The notes: generated by a model not told the origin, from the sequence alone. A stretch of 59,958 nucleotides of DNA from an uncultured Roseicyclus sp. (GCA_937139335.1 CAKZPN010000006.1:1-59958); one strand, 5' to 3'. Counted from the first letter of the stretch, positions 15,119 to 24,667 are shown. Made by a program: numbers and translations.

Positions 15119-16118
15119 GGCGCGGCGCCCCCGTCTTGAAGTCCCAGAAACAGGCGGCGTCATGCGACGGGCCGACGTCGAAACGCGGCGGGTTCTGCTC
15201 GGCGCAGCGGTCGAAGGCATGCGGGCAGCGCACGCGGAACGGGCAGCTGTCGGGCGCCTTGCCCATCATCGGCGGCTGGCCCTGGATCACGCGCAACTTT
15301 TCCGACCGCTCGCCCCGGATATGGGGAACGGTTTCCAGCAACATTCTTGTATAAGGATGCTGCGGATTGGCGAAAAGCTCCCGCACCGGGGCCTGTTCCA
15401 CGACCTGCCCGCCATACATCACCATCACCCGGTCGGCGATACCGGCGATCACGCCGAGATCGTGGGTGATCCAGACGATGGCCATGCCGAGCTTCTGACG
15501 CAGGTCCTTGATCAGCTCGAGGATCTGCGCCTGGATCGTGACGTCGAGAGCTGTGGTCGGCTCGTCCGCGATCAGCACCTTGGGGTCGCAGGCGAGCGCG
15601 ATGGCGATCATCACGCGCTGGCGCATGCCCCCGGAAAACTGGTGCGGGTAATCGCCGAGCCGGCGGCGCGCATCGTTGATGCCGACCAGTTCCATCAGCT
15701 CGACAGCGCGGTTGGCCGCCTTGGACTTGCTCAGCCCCATGTGCTTGCGCAGTGGCTCCATGATCTGGAAGCCGACCGTGAACACCGGGTTCAGCGAGGT
15801 CATCGGGTCCTGGAACACCATGCCGATGCGGGCGCCGCGGATGGCGCGCATCGTTTCCTCGGGAACATGGGCGAGGTCCTGCCCCTCGAACATCACCGAG
15901 CCGCCGCGGATCTCGGCAGGCGGCATCGGCAGCAGCCGGATCAGCGACATCATGGTGACGGACTTGCCCGAGCCGGACTCGCCCACCACGCCCAGCAACT
16001 CGCCGGGCTTCAGCGTGAAGCTGACATCGTTCACTGCGTGAACCTCACCACCACGGGTGCGGAATACGGTCTTCAAGTCCTTGACATCAAGGACAAAGGG
16101 CGTGGCCCCGTCGGGCAT
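15111..16118 (-). CDS. Peptide-type ABC transporter ATPase (OppD/DppD)
   Basis: This is the first gene of the transporter operon (335 residues). It has Walker [25 protein letters not shown], signature [15 protein letters not shown], Walker [22 protein letters not shown] and the C-terminal [14 protein letters not shown] motif. It overlaps oppF by 8 bp. ATG 16118 is chosen over the longer frame because the extra 26 residues are non-conserved. The operon order D-F-A-B-C is less common than A-B-C-D-F and places the binding protein after both ATPases. Confidence 0.94.
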   Translation of the reverse strand: MPDGATPFVLDVKDLKTVFRTRGGEVHAVNDVSFTLKPGELLGVVGESGSGKSVTMMSLIRLLPMPPAEIRGGSVMFEGQDLAHVPEETMRAIRGARIGMVFQDPMTSLNPVFTVGFQIMEPLRKHMGLSKSKAANRAVELMELVGINDARRRLGDYPHQFSGGMRQRVMIAIALACDPKVLIADEPTTALDVTIQAQILELIKDLRQKLGMAIVWITHDLGVIAGIADRVMVMYGGQVVEQAPVRELFANPQHPYTRMLLETVPHIRGERSEKLRVIQGQPPMMGKAPDSCPFRVRCPHAFDRCAEQNPPRFDVGPSHDAACFWDFKTGAPRHV

Positions 16119-16251
16119 CGGCAGATGCTCCTCAACCTGTTGGTGCGCCGCCTCTTGTCGATGCCTGGGCGGCTGCAATCGGTGTGACGGTAACATGAAA
16201 TACTGCGCTCACAAGACGCAATCGGACTGACCTTGCGTGCGGTTTCGGCAT

Positions 16252-16270
16252 CTGCCCAATGCGTGGGCAG
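16252..16270. promoter_or_regulatory. Inverted repeat in the opp/argE divergent promoter
   Basis: CTGCCCA-ATGCG-TGGGCAG is a perfect 7-bp inverted repeat with a 5-bp spacer. It lies in the 224-bp gap between the divergent oppD and argE starts, 73 bp before argE. It may be the operator that co-regulates importer and hydrolases. No regulator gene is adjacent. The remainder of the gap shows no ORF. Confidence 0.4.
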
Positions 16271-16342
16271 GTTTGCTAGGTCGGGCTTGACGACCCGGCG
16301 GCGCTGGCACAGGGTCAGCCGGCAACCACCCCGGAGCAACCG

Positions 16343-17503
16343 ATGACCGATGTCTTGAGCCCGCGGGCTCTGCTCGACAAACTCGTGTCCTTCCCCACCG
16401 TTAGCCGCGACAGCAATCTCGCCTTGGTGGATTGGGTGGAGGACTATCTTGGAACCCACGGCATCGCCTGTCATCGCGATTTCGACGAGACCGGACAGAA
16501 GGCGAGCCTCTATGCCCATGCCGGCCCCGAGGTGGCGGGGGGCGTGATCCTGTCGGGCCACACCGACGTGGTGCCGGTCGACGGGCAGGCCTGGGTCACC
16601 GACCCGTTCACCGTGACGGAAAAGGACGGCAAGCTCTTCGGGCGCGGCACCTGCGACATGAAGGGGTTCGACGCGCTGGCGATCTGGGCCACGGTCGAGG
16701 CGCAGCGGCGCGGCGTGACGCGGCCGCTTCAGCTCTGCCTCAGCCGCGACGAGGAGATCGGTTGCGTCGGCGCGCCGCCAATGATCGAGGCGATGCAGGC
16801 CCACATGCCGCGCGCGGCGCTCGCCATCATCGGCGAGCCGACGAACTGGGGCATCGTGAACGGCCACAAGGGCGGCGTTGGCTTCGACCTGCATTTCCAC
16901 GGCTTCGAGGTACATTCCTCGATCGCCTACACCGGCGTTTCGGCGATCATGGAGGCCGCGCGGCTGATCGACTGGGCCAACCGCACCAACGAGGAAAGCG
17001 CCACCAGGGCCGACCCGAAGAACGCCTACGACCCGCCCTACACCACGCTGCATGTCGGCATGATCCAGGGCGGCACGGCGCATAACATCACCGCGAAGGA
17101 CTGCACCTTCGTGCTGTCCGCCCGCTGCGTGCCCGAGGAATCGAACGCGGAATGGGCCGCGCGCATCACCGCCGAGATCCAGCGGATCGAGGCCGGCATG
17201 AAGGCGGTGCGATCCGAGGCGTGGATCGAGGCCAACCCGCGCTGGGACGTGCCGGGGCTGGCCGCCGAACAGGACGGTCCGGCCGAGGCGCTGGTGCGCC
17301 GCCTGACCGGCGAGAACGGCTCGGGCGTGGTCAGCTACGGCACCGAGGCCGGGCAGTTCCAGGCGGCAGGCTATTCCGCCGTCGTCTGCGGGCCGGGCAA
17401 CATCGCGCAGGCCCACCAGCCCAACGAATACCTGACCGTCGCGCAATTCGAGCAGGGGCAGGTCATGATGACCAAGCTCCTCGATCATCTACAGGAAGCC
17501 TGA
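16343..17503 (+). CDS. argE: Acetylornithine deacetylase (ArgE-type M20 peptidase)
   Basis: The 386-residue protein matches ArgE, which removes acetate from N-acetylornithine in arginine synthesis, in length and in all metal-site segments: SGHTDVVPVDGQAW (His and Asp), FGRGTCDMKGFDAL (bridging Asp), SRDEEIGCVGA (catalytic Glu pair), IIGEPTNWGIVNGHKG and a late His in AQAHQPNEYL. GGAG lies 6 nt before ATG 16343. It leads a four-gene run with three M20 amidohydrolases and is divergent from the Opp operon. That position suggests it serves imported N-acyl amino acids rather than only arginine synthesis. The precise substrate is therefore less sure than the family. Confidence 0.85.
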   Translation: MTDVLSPRALLDKLVSFPTVSRDSNLALVDWVEDYLGTHGIACHRDFDETGQKASLYAHAGPEVAGGVILSGHTDVVPVDGQAWVTDPFTVTEKDGKLFGRGTCDMKGFDALAIWATVEAQRRGVTRPLQLCLSRDEEIGCVGAPPMIEAMQAHMPRAALAIIGEPTNWGIVNGHKGGVGFDLHFHGFEVHSSIAYTGVSAIMEAARLIDWANRTNEESATRADPKNAYDPPYTTLHVGMIQGGTAHNITAKDCTFVLSARCVPEESNAEWAARITAEIQRIEAGMKAVRSEAWIEANPRWDVPGLAAEQDGPAEALVRRLTGENGSGVVSYGTEAGQFQAAGYSAVVCGPGNIAQAHQPNEYLTVAQFEQGQVMMTKLLDHLQEA

Positions 17504-17506
17504 GCC

Positions 17507-18679
17507 ATGCCCGTGAAGAACCGCCTTGCCGAACTGCATGACGAGATCACCGCCTGGCGGCGCGATCTGCACGAGAACCCGGAAATCCTCTACGACCTTC
17601 CGCGCACCTCGGCGCTGGTCGCCGACCGCCTGCGGGAGTTCGGCGTGGACGAAGTGGTTCCGGGCGTAGGCCGGTCGGGCGTGATCGGCGTGATCCGCGG
17701 GCGGAGCGACAGCAAGGGCGCGTGCATCGGGCTGCGCGCCGACATGGACGCGCTGCCGATGTCGGAGAAGACCGGGCTGCCCCATGCCTCTAAGACCACA
17801 GGGAAGATGCATGCCTGTGGCCATGACGGCCACACCGCCATGTTGCTCGGGGCCGCGAAATATCTGGCCGAGACGCGGAATTTCGACGGCACCGTTGTGC
17901 TGATCTTCCAGCCCGCCGAGGAGGGTGGAGCCGGGGCCGCCGCGATGATCGAGGACGGCATGATGGAACGCTGGGGCATCCGCGAGGTCTACGGGATGCA
18001 CAACGAGCCCGGCCTTCCGGTTGGAGAATTCGGCGTTTCGCCGGGGCCGATCATGGCGGCCGCGGACGAGCTGCGCGTGGTGTTGCGCGGCCGGGGCGGC
18101 CATGCGGCACAACCCCACAACGTGATCGACCCGGTGCCGGCCGCCTGTGCGACCGTGATGGCGTTGCAGACGGTGGCCAGCCGCAACGTCGACCCGATCA
18201 AGTCGGTGGTGGTGTCGATCTGCGTGATGCAGACCGAAAGTGCGGCCACCAACGTGGTCGATGACACCGTCACGCTGGCCGGCACCGTGCGCACGCTGGA
18301 CGAGGGCGTGCGCGACCTGGCCGAGGTAAGGATCATCGAGATCGCGCAGTCGACCGCGCAGGCCTATGGCTGCACCGCCGAGATCACCTATGAGCGTGGC
18401 TACCCGGTGACGGTGAACCACGAGGAAAACGCGCGACTCGCCGCGGATGTGGCCGAGGTCGTCGCGGGCACGGGGCGCGTGCGCTACGGCCGCCCGCCGC
18501 GGATGGGGGCCGAGGATTTCAGCTACATGCTGCGCGCGCGGCCCGGCGCCTTCGTGAACATCGGCAACGGCGACACCAAGAAGGTCCACCACCCCGAATA
18601 CGACTTCAACGACGAGGCGATCCCTTACGGGTGTTCCTTCTTCGCGGAGCTTATCGAACGCCGGATGCCGGCCGCCTGA
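17507..18679 (+). CDS. M20-family amidohydrolase, paralogue 1 of 3 (hippurate hydrolase-like)
   Basis: This 390-residue M20D metallohydrolase starts 3 nt after the argE stop. It has the di-metal motifs RADMDALPM, MHACGHDGHTAMLLGAAKY, FQPAEEGGAGAAAMIEDG (catalytic Glu pair) and GMHNEPG, a dimerisation domain beginning near GRGGHAAQPH, and the late metal ligand in VHHPEYDFND. Such enzymes remove an acyl group from an amino acid (hippurate, N-acetyl amino acids, IAA conjugates). It begins MPVKNRLAELHDEITAWRRD, nearly the same as its two neighbours, so the three arose by tandem duplication. It differs from them in having MSEKT after DALP and Cys in AACATVMA, hinting at a different acyl pocket. 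Confidence 0.92.
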   Translation: MPVKNRLAELHDEITAWRRDLHENPEILYDLPRTSALVADRLREFGVDEVVPGVGRSGVIGVIRGRSDSKGACIGLRADMDALPMSEKTGLPHASKTTGKMHACGHDGHTAMLLGAAKYLAETRNFDGTVVLIFQPAEEGGAGAAAMIEDGMMERWGIREVYGMHNEPGLPVGEFGVSPGPIMAAADELRVVLRGRGGHAAQPHNVIDPVPAACATVMALQTVASRNVDPIKSVVVSICVMQTESAATNVVDDTVTLAGTVRTLDEGVRDLAEVRIIEIAQSTAQAYGCTAEITYERGYPVTVNHEENARLAADVAEVVAGTGRVRYGRPPRMGAEDFSYMLRARPGAFVNIGNGDTKKVHHPEYDFNDEAIPYGCSFFAELIERRMPAA

Positions 18680-18688
18680 GGGAAGACC

Positions 18689-19855
18689 ATGCCGATCAAG
18701 AACCGTTTCGCCGAGATGCTGCCCGAGATCACCGAATGGCGGCGTCACCTGCATGCGCACCCGGAACTTCTATATGAAGTTCACGAGACCGCCGCCTTCG
18801 TCGCCGACAAGCTGCGCGCCTTCGGCGTGGACGAGGTGGTGGAGGGCGTCGGGCGGACCGGCGTCGTCGGTGTGATCCGGGGCAAGGGCACCGGCTCGGG
18901 CCGCGCCATCGGCTTGCGGGCCGACATGGACGCGCTGCCGATCCTCGAGGCGACGGGGCTCGACTATGCCTCGACCGTGCCGGGCAAGATGCACGCCTGC
19001 GGGCATGACGGGCATACCTCCATGCTGCTCGGGGCCGCGAAATACCTCGCCGAGACGCGGAATTTCGACGGCACCGTGGTGCTGATCTTCCAGCCCGCCG
19101 AGGAGGGTGGGGCAGGGGCCAAGGCGATGATCGAGGACGGTCTGTTCGACCGGTTCCAGGTTGACGAGGTCTACGGCATCCACAACGCGCCGGGCGTGCC
19201 GGTGGGCGTCTTCGCCACGCGGCCCGGCCCGTTGCAGGCCAGCTCCGACGAGTTCGAGATCGTGGTGAAGGGCAAGGGCGGCCACGCCGCCGAGCCGCAT
19301 CGCGCCATCGACACCACGCTGGTCGCGGCCCACATCCTGATCGCGCTGCATACCATCGTCAGCCGCAATGTCGACCCGCTGAAGCGGGTGGTGCTCACCG
19401 TCGGCACCTTCGGCACCGATAGCGGCGCGTCGAACATCATCCCCGACGTGGCGAAGATGGAGGGGACGGTGCGCACGCTCGACCCCGAATACCGCGCCAT
19501 AGCCGAGGCCCGCGTGCGCGAGGTGGCGACCCACACGGCGGCGGCCTTCGGCGCGCAGGCCGAGGTGATCTGGCACCCCGGCTACCCGGTCACGGTGAAC
19601 GATGCCGAGGGTGCGGTGCGGGCCGCCGATGCCGCGCGCGCGGTCGGGCGCGGCGTGATCGACGACGCCGACCCGATCATGCCGTCTGAGGATTTCAGCT
19701 ACATGCTGGAGAAGAAGCCCGGCGCCTATGTCTTCCTTGGCAATGGCGACAGCGCCATGTGCCACCACCCGAAATACGTCTTCGACGATGAGGCCATCCC
19801 CTTCGGATGCAGCTTTTTCGCCGAGCTGGTCGAGCGACGATTGCCGACCGCCTGA
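18689..19855 (+). CDS. M20-family amidohydrolase, paralogue 2 of 3
   Basis: This is the second of three tandem M20D enzymes, 388 residues, 9 nt after paralogue 1. All metal-site motifs are kept: RADMDALPILEATG, MHACGHDGHTSMLLGAAKY, FQPAEEGGAGAKAMIEDG, GIHNAPGVPVG, and CHHPKYVFDD near the end. The opening MPIKNRFAEMLPEITEWRRH is shared with paralogue 3. GlyThrPheGly appears where its neighbours have VSICV or VSVTS in the dimerisation domain. It has no signal peptide and acts in the cytoplasm. Its likely role is deacylation of what the divergent Opp system imports, which is inference. Confidence 0.92.
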   Translation: MPIKNRFAEMLPEITEWRRHLHAHPELLYEVHETAAFVADKLRAFGVDEVVEGVGRTGVVGVIRGKGTGSGRAIGLRADMDALPILEATGLDYASTVPGKMHACGHDGHTSMLLGAAKYLAETRNFDGTVVLIFQPAEEGGAGAKAMIEDGLFDRFQVDEVYGIHNAPGVPVGVFATRPGPLQASSDEFEIVVKGKGGHAAEPHRAIDTTLVAAHILIALHTIVSRNVDPLKRVVLTVGTFGTDSGASNIIPDVAKMEGTVRTLDPEYRAIAEARVREVATHTAAAFGAQAEVIWHPGYPVTVNDAEGAVRAADAARAVGRGVIDDADPIMPSEDFSYMLEKKPGAYVFLGNGDSAMCHHPKYVFDDEAIPFGCSFFAELVERRLPTA

Positions 19856-19874
19856 ACCAAAGGAGAGCCCAAAG

Positions 19875-21038
19875 ATGCCCGTGAAGAACCGTTTCGCCGA
19901 ACTGCTGCCCGAGATCACCGAGTGGCGGCGCGACATCCACGAACACCCCGAGATCCTGTTCGACACGCACCGCACCAGCGCACTGGTGGCCGAGAAGCTG
20001 CGGGAGTTCGGCTGCGACGAGGTGGTGGAGGGCATCGGGCGCACCGGCGTCGTGGGGATCATCAAGGGCAAGACCGACACGCGCGGGCGGACCATCGGGC
20101 TCCGCGCCGACATGGATGCGCTGCCGATCCTCGAGGATACCGGGCTGGAGTATGCGTCGAAAACGCCCGGCGCGATGCACGCCTGCGGCCATGACGGACA
20201 TACGGCGATGCTGCTCGGGGCTGCGAAATACTTGGCCGAGACGCGGAACTTCGACGGCTCGGTGGCGGTGATCTTTCAGCCCGCGGAGGAAGGCGGCGGC
20301 GGCGGCAAGGAGATGGTCGACGACGGCATGATGGATCGCTGGAAGATCGAGGAGGTCTACGGGATGCACAACTGGCCCGGCGTTCCGACCGGCAGCTTCG
20401 CGATCCGGCCCGGCGCCTTCTTCGCCGCGACCGATGTCTTCGACATCCACGTGACCGGCCGCGGCGGCCATGCCGCCAAGCCGCACGAGACCATCGACAC
20501 CACCGTGATCGCCTCGCACATCGTGCTGGCCCTGCAGACCATCGCCAGCCGCAACGCCGACCCGATCCAGCACATCGTCGTCTCCGTCACCAGCTTCGAG
20601 ACCGGCAGCAAGGCGTTCAACGTGATCCCAGAGACGGTGCATCTGAAAGGCACCGTCCGCACCATGGACCCGGCGATCCGCGACCTGTCCGAGGAGCGGA
20701 TGCGCGCCATCGTGGAAGGTACGGCGTCGACCTTCGGCGGCTCGGCCACGCTGAACTACAAGCGCAACTACCCGGTAATGGTGAACTCGGACGACCAGAC
20801 CGCCTTTGCCGCCGAGGTCGCAACGGCGGTGTCGGGCGACTGCGCCGAGGCGCCGCTGGTCATGGGCGGCGAGGATTTCGCCTTCATGCTGAACGCGCGG
20901 CCGGGGGCCTATATCCTCGTAGGCAACGGCGACACCGCGAATGTCCACCACCCGAAGTACAACTTCAACGACGACGCGATCCCGGCGGGATGCTCGTGGT
21001 GGGCGGAGATCGTTGAGCGGCGGATGCCCGCCGCCTGA
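19875..21038 (+). CDS. M20-family amidohydrolase, paralogue 3 of 3
   Basis: This is the third tandem paralogue, 387 residues, with AAAGGAGAG before its ATG at 19875. Motifs are MHACGHDGHTAMLLGAAKY, FQPAEEGGGGGKEMVDDG, GMHNWPGVPTG and VHHPKYNFND, so both metals and the catalytic Glu are kept. It differs from its neighbours in the glycine-rich EEGGGGGKE and a Trp after GMHN (NWPG), a position lining the substrate pocket in this family. The gene run ends here; the next gene encodes an exported protein and has its own upstream gap of 90 bp. Confidence 0.92.
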   Translation: MPVKNRFAELLPEITEWRRDIHEHPEILFDTHRTSALVAEKLREFGCDEVVEGIGRTGVVGIIKGKTDTRGRTIGLRADMDALPILEDTGLEYASKTPGAMHACGHDGHTAMLLGAAKYLAETRNFDGSVAVIFQPAEEGGGGGKEMVDDGMMDRWKIEEVYGMHNWPGVPTGSFAIRPGAFFAATDVFDIHVTGRGGHAAKPHETIDTTVIASHIVLALQTIASRNADPIQHIVVSVTSFETGSKAFNVIPETVHLKGTVRTMDPAIRDLSEERMRAIVEGTASTFGGSATLNYKRNYPVMVNSDDQTAFAAEVATAVSGDCAEAPLVMGGEDFAFMLNARPGAYILVGNGDTANVHHPKYNFNDDAIPAGCSWWAEIVERRMPAA

Positions 21039-21128
21039 TCGCGGTCGGCGGTCCCCGCTCGCTGACGGCTGTTCCCTTGTCGCGGGGCAGTGCTTACTTG
21101 CGGTGCTGTCACACCGGGAGGGTCCGCC

Positions 21129-22367
21129 ATGCTGCGCTTCGTTATCCTTGCTCTCGCGCTGATGCTGCCGCTGGCCGCGCAGGCTCAGGGTTATCGCAGC
21201 CTGACGGGCAGCGTTACCTACCGCGAGCGGATCGCGTTGCCGCCGGATGCGGTGCTGGTGGTGGAGATGGCCGGCCCCGACCTGTCCGTCACCGCCGAGG
21301 CGCGCATCCCGACCGAGGGGCGGCAGGTGCCTGTTCCCTTCAGCATCGAGATCCCTGAAGGGGCCGAGGGCCGCTTGCGGGCCGGTCTCGCCACCGGCGG
21401 GCAGATCGCGTGGCTGAGCGACACGGTCGCAATCGACATCAACAGCGGCGATGACCTGGGCGAGCTGGTGCTGCGCCGGCACCAGCCGATGGGCTTTACC
21501 TCCACCTACCGCTGCGGCGACCGGCTGATCCGGGTGGGGTTTGCCGGCGCGGCTGCGGTGATGGACACGGGCGAGGCACGGCTGACCCTGCAGCCGGTGC
21601 CTGCGGCCTCGGGCGCGCGCTACGAGGCCGAGGGCGATCCCGGCACTTTCTTCTGGTCCCACGGTGACGGCGCGCGTGTGTCGCTGGAGGGGACCGAGGT
21701 GGCCGAGTGCCGCCCGGGTTTTCCGATGGACGACGGCCCCTACACTGCCGGCGGCAACGAGCCGTTCTGGCAGGTCACGGTCGCCGATGGGCAGTTGCTG
21801 CTGTCCCGCCCCGCAGCGGAGGACCTGGCCATGCCCGTGCGCGACAGCACCCTGACCGACGCAGGCGAGATCCTTGTCACCGCAGCGGATGCGGAACAGG
21901 CGCTGGAGGTCGTCTTGCTCCGGCAAGCCGCGATCTGCCGCGACAGCATGACCGGCATACCGCACCCCGAGACCGTGACCCTCACGCTGGGCGAGGAGGC
22001 CCTGACCGGCTGCGGCGGTGCCCCGGTCGACCTGCTGATCGGACGGACCTGGGTGGTCGAAGATATCAGCGGTGCGCCCGTCGGCGGCTCCGCACCCACG
22101 CTCGACTTCGGCACCGAGGGCCGCGTCGCGGGCGGGGGCGGGTGCAACCGGTGGTTCGCCACCTACGAGCTGACCGGCGAGGGGCTGCGCATCGGCGAGG
22201 CCGGCGCGACGCTCATGGCTTGCGACCAGGACGCCATGGCGGTCGAGCGGCGGTTCTTCGACACGCTCGCCCGCGTCACCGGTTTCGACATCGACGAGAA
22301 CGGCGCGCTGCTGTTGCGGACGGGCGACGGTGTCGCGATGACCGCCCGCGCTGCGCCGCCGGAGTGA
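21129..22367 (+). CDS. Exported four-domain protein: YbaY-like, MliC-like, COG3650-like and META/HslJ-like domains
   Basis: The 412-residue protein has a Sec signal (RFVILALALMLPLAAQAQG) and four small modules in tandem. Residues about 25-115 (LTGSVTYRERIALPPDAVLV) resemble YbaY-type domains. About 130-200 (YRCGDRLIRVGF and FWSHGDGARVSLEGTEVAEC) is an MliC-like lysozyme-inhibitor fold with its paired cysteines. About 210-300 (GGNEPFWQVTVADGQLLLSR) is the COG3650-type domain. About 305-405 (LIGRTWVVEDISGAPV and GGGGCNRWFATYELTGEGL) is a META/HslJ domain. All four occur separately in envelope-stress proteins, so the product probably protects the periplasm. ATG 21129 is the start because the signal begins there. 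Domain names are by eye. Confidence 0.8.
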   Translation: MLRFVILALALMLPLAAQAQGYRSLTGSVTYRERIALPPDAVLVVEMAGPDLSVTAEARIPTEGRQVPVPFSIEIPEGAEGRLRAGLATGGQIAWLSDTVAIDINSGDDLGELVLRRHQPMGFTSTYRCGDRLIRVGFAGAAAVMDTGEARLTLQPVPAASGARYEAEGDPGTFFWSHGDGARVSLEGTEVAECRPGFPMDDGPYTAGGNEPFWQVTVADGQLLLSRPAAEDLAMPVRDSTLTDAGEILVTAADAEQALEVVLLRQAAICRDSMTGIPHPETVTLTLGEEALTGCGGAPVDLLIGRTWVVEDISGAPVGGSAPTLDFGTEGRVAGGGGCNRWFATYELTGEGLRIGEAGATLMACDQDAMAVERRFFDTLARVTGFDIDENGALLLRTGDGVAMTARAAPPE

Positions 22368-22503
22368 GGCCGCAGCGCGTCAGCCGCTACTTTTTGCCCC
22401 GCCCGTCGCGTCAATTTCACGAAAACGTTACCAGATCTTTGTGTTAAGGACACGAACCGAGCGGAGAAATTCGCCGGGGATAAATGACAGGTGCGGTCCG
22501 GCA

Positions 22504-23133
22504 ATGCTCATCAGGTTCGAAAGACGTTGGCGCAAACATTTCAACGTCGAGCCCGTGGATGCCGAAACGACCCGCAAGGCCGTCATTTACATGCGCTGGT
22601 TCGACCACGAAGTGGTGCGCACCATCTGGACCAACCAGGCCGAGATCGCGCCTGGCGTGCTGCGCTCGAACCAACCCACCGTCGAGCGGCTGGAACGGCT
22701 TGCGCAAAGCGGCATCACCAATGTCCTGAGCCTGCGCGGGGTTGGCCAAGGCGCCCCCTATTTCACCGAGAAAATGGCCTGTGACCGGCTCGGCATGTCG
22801 TTCGACGCGATCGCTCTGAACGCCCGCCGCGCGCCGACACAGGACGAGTTGCTGAGCCTGATCGAGATTTTCCGGCGGATCGAGCGGCCTTTCCTGATGC
22901 ACTGCAAATCGGGCGCCGACCGGGCCGGGCTTGCCTCCGCGATCTACCTGATGGTCATCGAAGGGCAGCCGGTGCAACAGGCGCGGCGGATGCTGTGCAT
23001 GAGCTATTTCCACTTCAAATGGTCGGCCACCGGCGTCCTCGACCGCGTGCTGGACGCCTTCGAGACGACGGGTGAGGGTCTGGCCTTCGAACGCTGGGTC
23101 GCAACCCGCTACGATCCTGCCGCGATCGTCTGA
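22504..23133 (+). CDS. Tyrosine/dual-specificity phosphatase-like protein
   Basis: The 209-residue protein carries the cysteine-phosphatase signature HCKSGADR at residues 133-140 (nucleophile Cys134, Arg140) followed by AGLASAIYLMV. The partner acidic-loop region lies near ITNVLSLRG, the usual strand ahead of it. The family dephosphorylates phosphotyrosine or related phospho-substrates in the cytoplasm. The start at 22504 is chosen because the longer frame adds a non-conserved leader. It stands alone: 136 bp of non-coding DNA precede it and moaA converges from the right with 21 bp between stops. The substrate is unknown. Confidence 0.85.
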   Translation: MLIRFERRWRKHFNVEPVDAETTRKAVIYMRWFDHEVVRTIWTNQAEIAPGVLRSNQPTVERLERLAQSGITNVLSLRGVGQGAPYFTEKMACDRLGMSFDAIALNARRAPTQDELLSLIEIFRRIERPFLMHCKSGADRAGLASAIYLMVIEGQPVQQARRMLCMSYFHFKWSATGVLDRVLDAFETTGEGLAFERWVATRYDPAAIV

Positions 23134-23154
23134 GGGGTAGCGCCTTCGAGCGTG

Positions 23155-24165
23155 TCAGCCGCCGGTGTGGCTCATGTGGCGGGTCATCTGCCCGTCGACG
23201 GCCTGGCGCGAATAGTCGAAATCATGCCCTTTGGGCTTGCGAAGGATCGCGGCGCGGATCGCGTCGCGCAGCACCCCGTCGTCCGGTGAGGCGCGCAGCG
23301 GCGCGCGCAGGTCGGCCATGTCCTCCTGCCCGAGACACATGTAGAGCTCGCCGGTGCAGGTCAGCCGCACGCGGTTGCAGCTTTCACAGAAGTTGTGCGT
23401 GAGCGGCGTGATGAAGCCGATCTTCTGCCCCGTTTCCTCCAGCCGCACATAGCGCGCGGGGCCGCCCGAGCGCTCGGCAAGATCGGTGAGCGTGAACCGC
23501 TCGGCCAGCCGCGCGCGCAGGTCCTTCAGCGACCAGTACTGGTCCAGCCGGTCCTCGTTGCCGAGATCGCCCATCGGCATGACCTCGATGAAGGTCAGGT
23601 CCATGTCGCGCTCGGCACACCATGTCTGCAGATCGAACAGTTCGCTTTCGTTGAAACCCTTGAGCGCCACCGCGTTGAGCTTCACCCGCAGCCCGGCCCG
23701 TTGCGCCGCCTCGATCCCGTCGAGAACCTGCGCCAGCCGTCCCCAGCGGGTGATCTGCGCAAACTTCTCCGCGTCGAGCGTGTCGAGCGACACGTTCACC
23801 CGGCGCACCCCGGCGTCATAGAGCGCGTCGGCAAAGCGCGCGAGCTGGCTGCCGTTGGTCGTCAGCGTCAGCTCCTTCAGCGCGCCCGAGTCGAGGTGCC
23901 GGGTCATGCCGCGGAAAAACGTCATGATATCCCGCCGGACAAGCGGTTCACCGCCGGTGATGCGCAGCTTCTGCACGCCCAGCCCGACGAAGGTGGAACA
24001 CATCCGGTCCAGCTCCTCGAGGGTCAAAAGCTCCTTCTTGGGCAGGAAGGTCATGTTCTCGGACATGCAATAAACGCAGCGGAAATCGCAGCGGTCGGTG
24101 ACCGAGACGCGCAGGTAACTGATCGCACGCAGGAACGGATCGACGAGGGGGGGCTGCTGGTCCAT
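23155..24165 (-). CDS. moaA: GTP 3',8-cyclase MoaA (molybdenum cofactor biosynthesis)
   Basis: MoaA is a radical-SAM enzyme that, with MoaC, turns GTP into cyclic pyranopterin monophosphate, the first step of molybdenum cofactor synthesis. The 336-residue protein has the radical-SAM cluster in [13 protein letters not shown] (Cys26, Cys30, Cys33), the [12 protein letters not shown] segment, the second cluster in [15 protein letters not shown], and the C-terminal Gly-Gly that family members need for activity. The molybdenum oxidoreductase at 6.4-9.2 kb would depend on this cofactor, although the genes are not linked. No other moa gene is in the window. Confidence 0.96.
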   Translation of the reverse strand: MDQQPPLVDPFLRAISYLRVSVTDRCDFRCVYCMSENMTFLPKKELLTLEELDRMCSTFVGLGVQKLRITGGEPLVRRDIMTFFRGMTRHLDSGALKELTLTTNGSQLARFADALYDAGVRRVNVSLDTLDAEKFAQITRWGRLAQVLDGIEAAQRAGLRVKLNAVALKGFNESELFDLQTWCAERDMDLTFIEVMPMGDLGNEDRLDQYWSLKDLRARLAERFTLTDLAERSGGPARYVRLEETGQKIGFITPLTHNFCESCNRVRLTCTGELYMCLGQEDMADLRAPLRASPDDGVLRDAIRAAILRKPKGHDFDYSRQAVDGQMTRHMSHTGG

Positions 24166-24253
24166 CCCCAGAGAGTAAGGGTGCCGCGCCCGTCCCGCAA
24201 GTCACGGCCTTGGGGTGTTGATGCTGTCGCGCAATCGCTCTAAGTACGGGCGC

Positions 24254-24667
24254 ATGAAACATGTATGCGCGATCTTGATGATTGTTCCGCTGGCGGCCTG
24301 TTCGGGCGGTGCCGGCGGGGGTGGGTTGTTCGGCGGGCGTGCCCCGGTCGAGCCTGAACCGGCCATCGTGGCCGTCGACCCGACCGACACCGGGTCGAAC
24401 GTGCCCGCGGGCGACGGCCAGTTTCTCGGCTTCACCGTGGCGAGCCTTGGCGACGCGACGGCGCCCGGTCTCTGGATCGAGACGCCGCTGGTGAGCGCCG
24501 AAGGTCCGGGCCGCGTGGTGGCCGAGAACGGCATGCAGCTGGTCGTGACCCTGCGGCCGTCCGGCGGCGCGCGCGATTCCGGCTCGCGCCTGTCGGTCGC
24601 GGCGTTCCAGGAGCTGGGCATCGCGCTCACCGCGCTGCCGACCCTCACCGTCATCTCGGATGCCTGA
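24254..24667 (+). CDS. Small lipoprotein of unknown function
   Basis: This 137-residue protein has a lipoprotein signal: MKHVCAILMIVPLAACSGG, with Cys16 as the lipidated residue after LAA. A glycine-rich linker and a compact beta-rich domain follow (QFLGFTVASLGDATAPGLWI, then LVVTLRPSGG). I do not recognise a named family; similar short rhodobacterial lipoproteins are often mislabelled as D-galactarate dehydratase. The stop overlaps the start of the acyl-CoA ligase gene by 8 bp (24660-24667), so the two are translated together. ATG 24254 is used because the signal begins there. Confidence 0.7.
   Translation: MKHVCAILMIVPLAACSGGAGGGGLFGGRAPVEPEPAIVAVDPTDTGSNVPAGDGQFLGFTVASLGDATAPGLWIETPLVSAEGPGRVVAENGMQLVVTLRPSGGARDSGSRLSVAAFQELGIALTALPTLTVISDA

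Noticed and set aside
19695..21965. A 756-codon minus-strand frame
   Set aside because: Antisense to the third amidohydrolase and the four-domain protein, both with convincing motifs.
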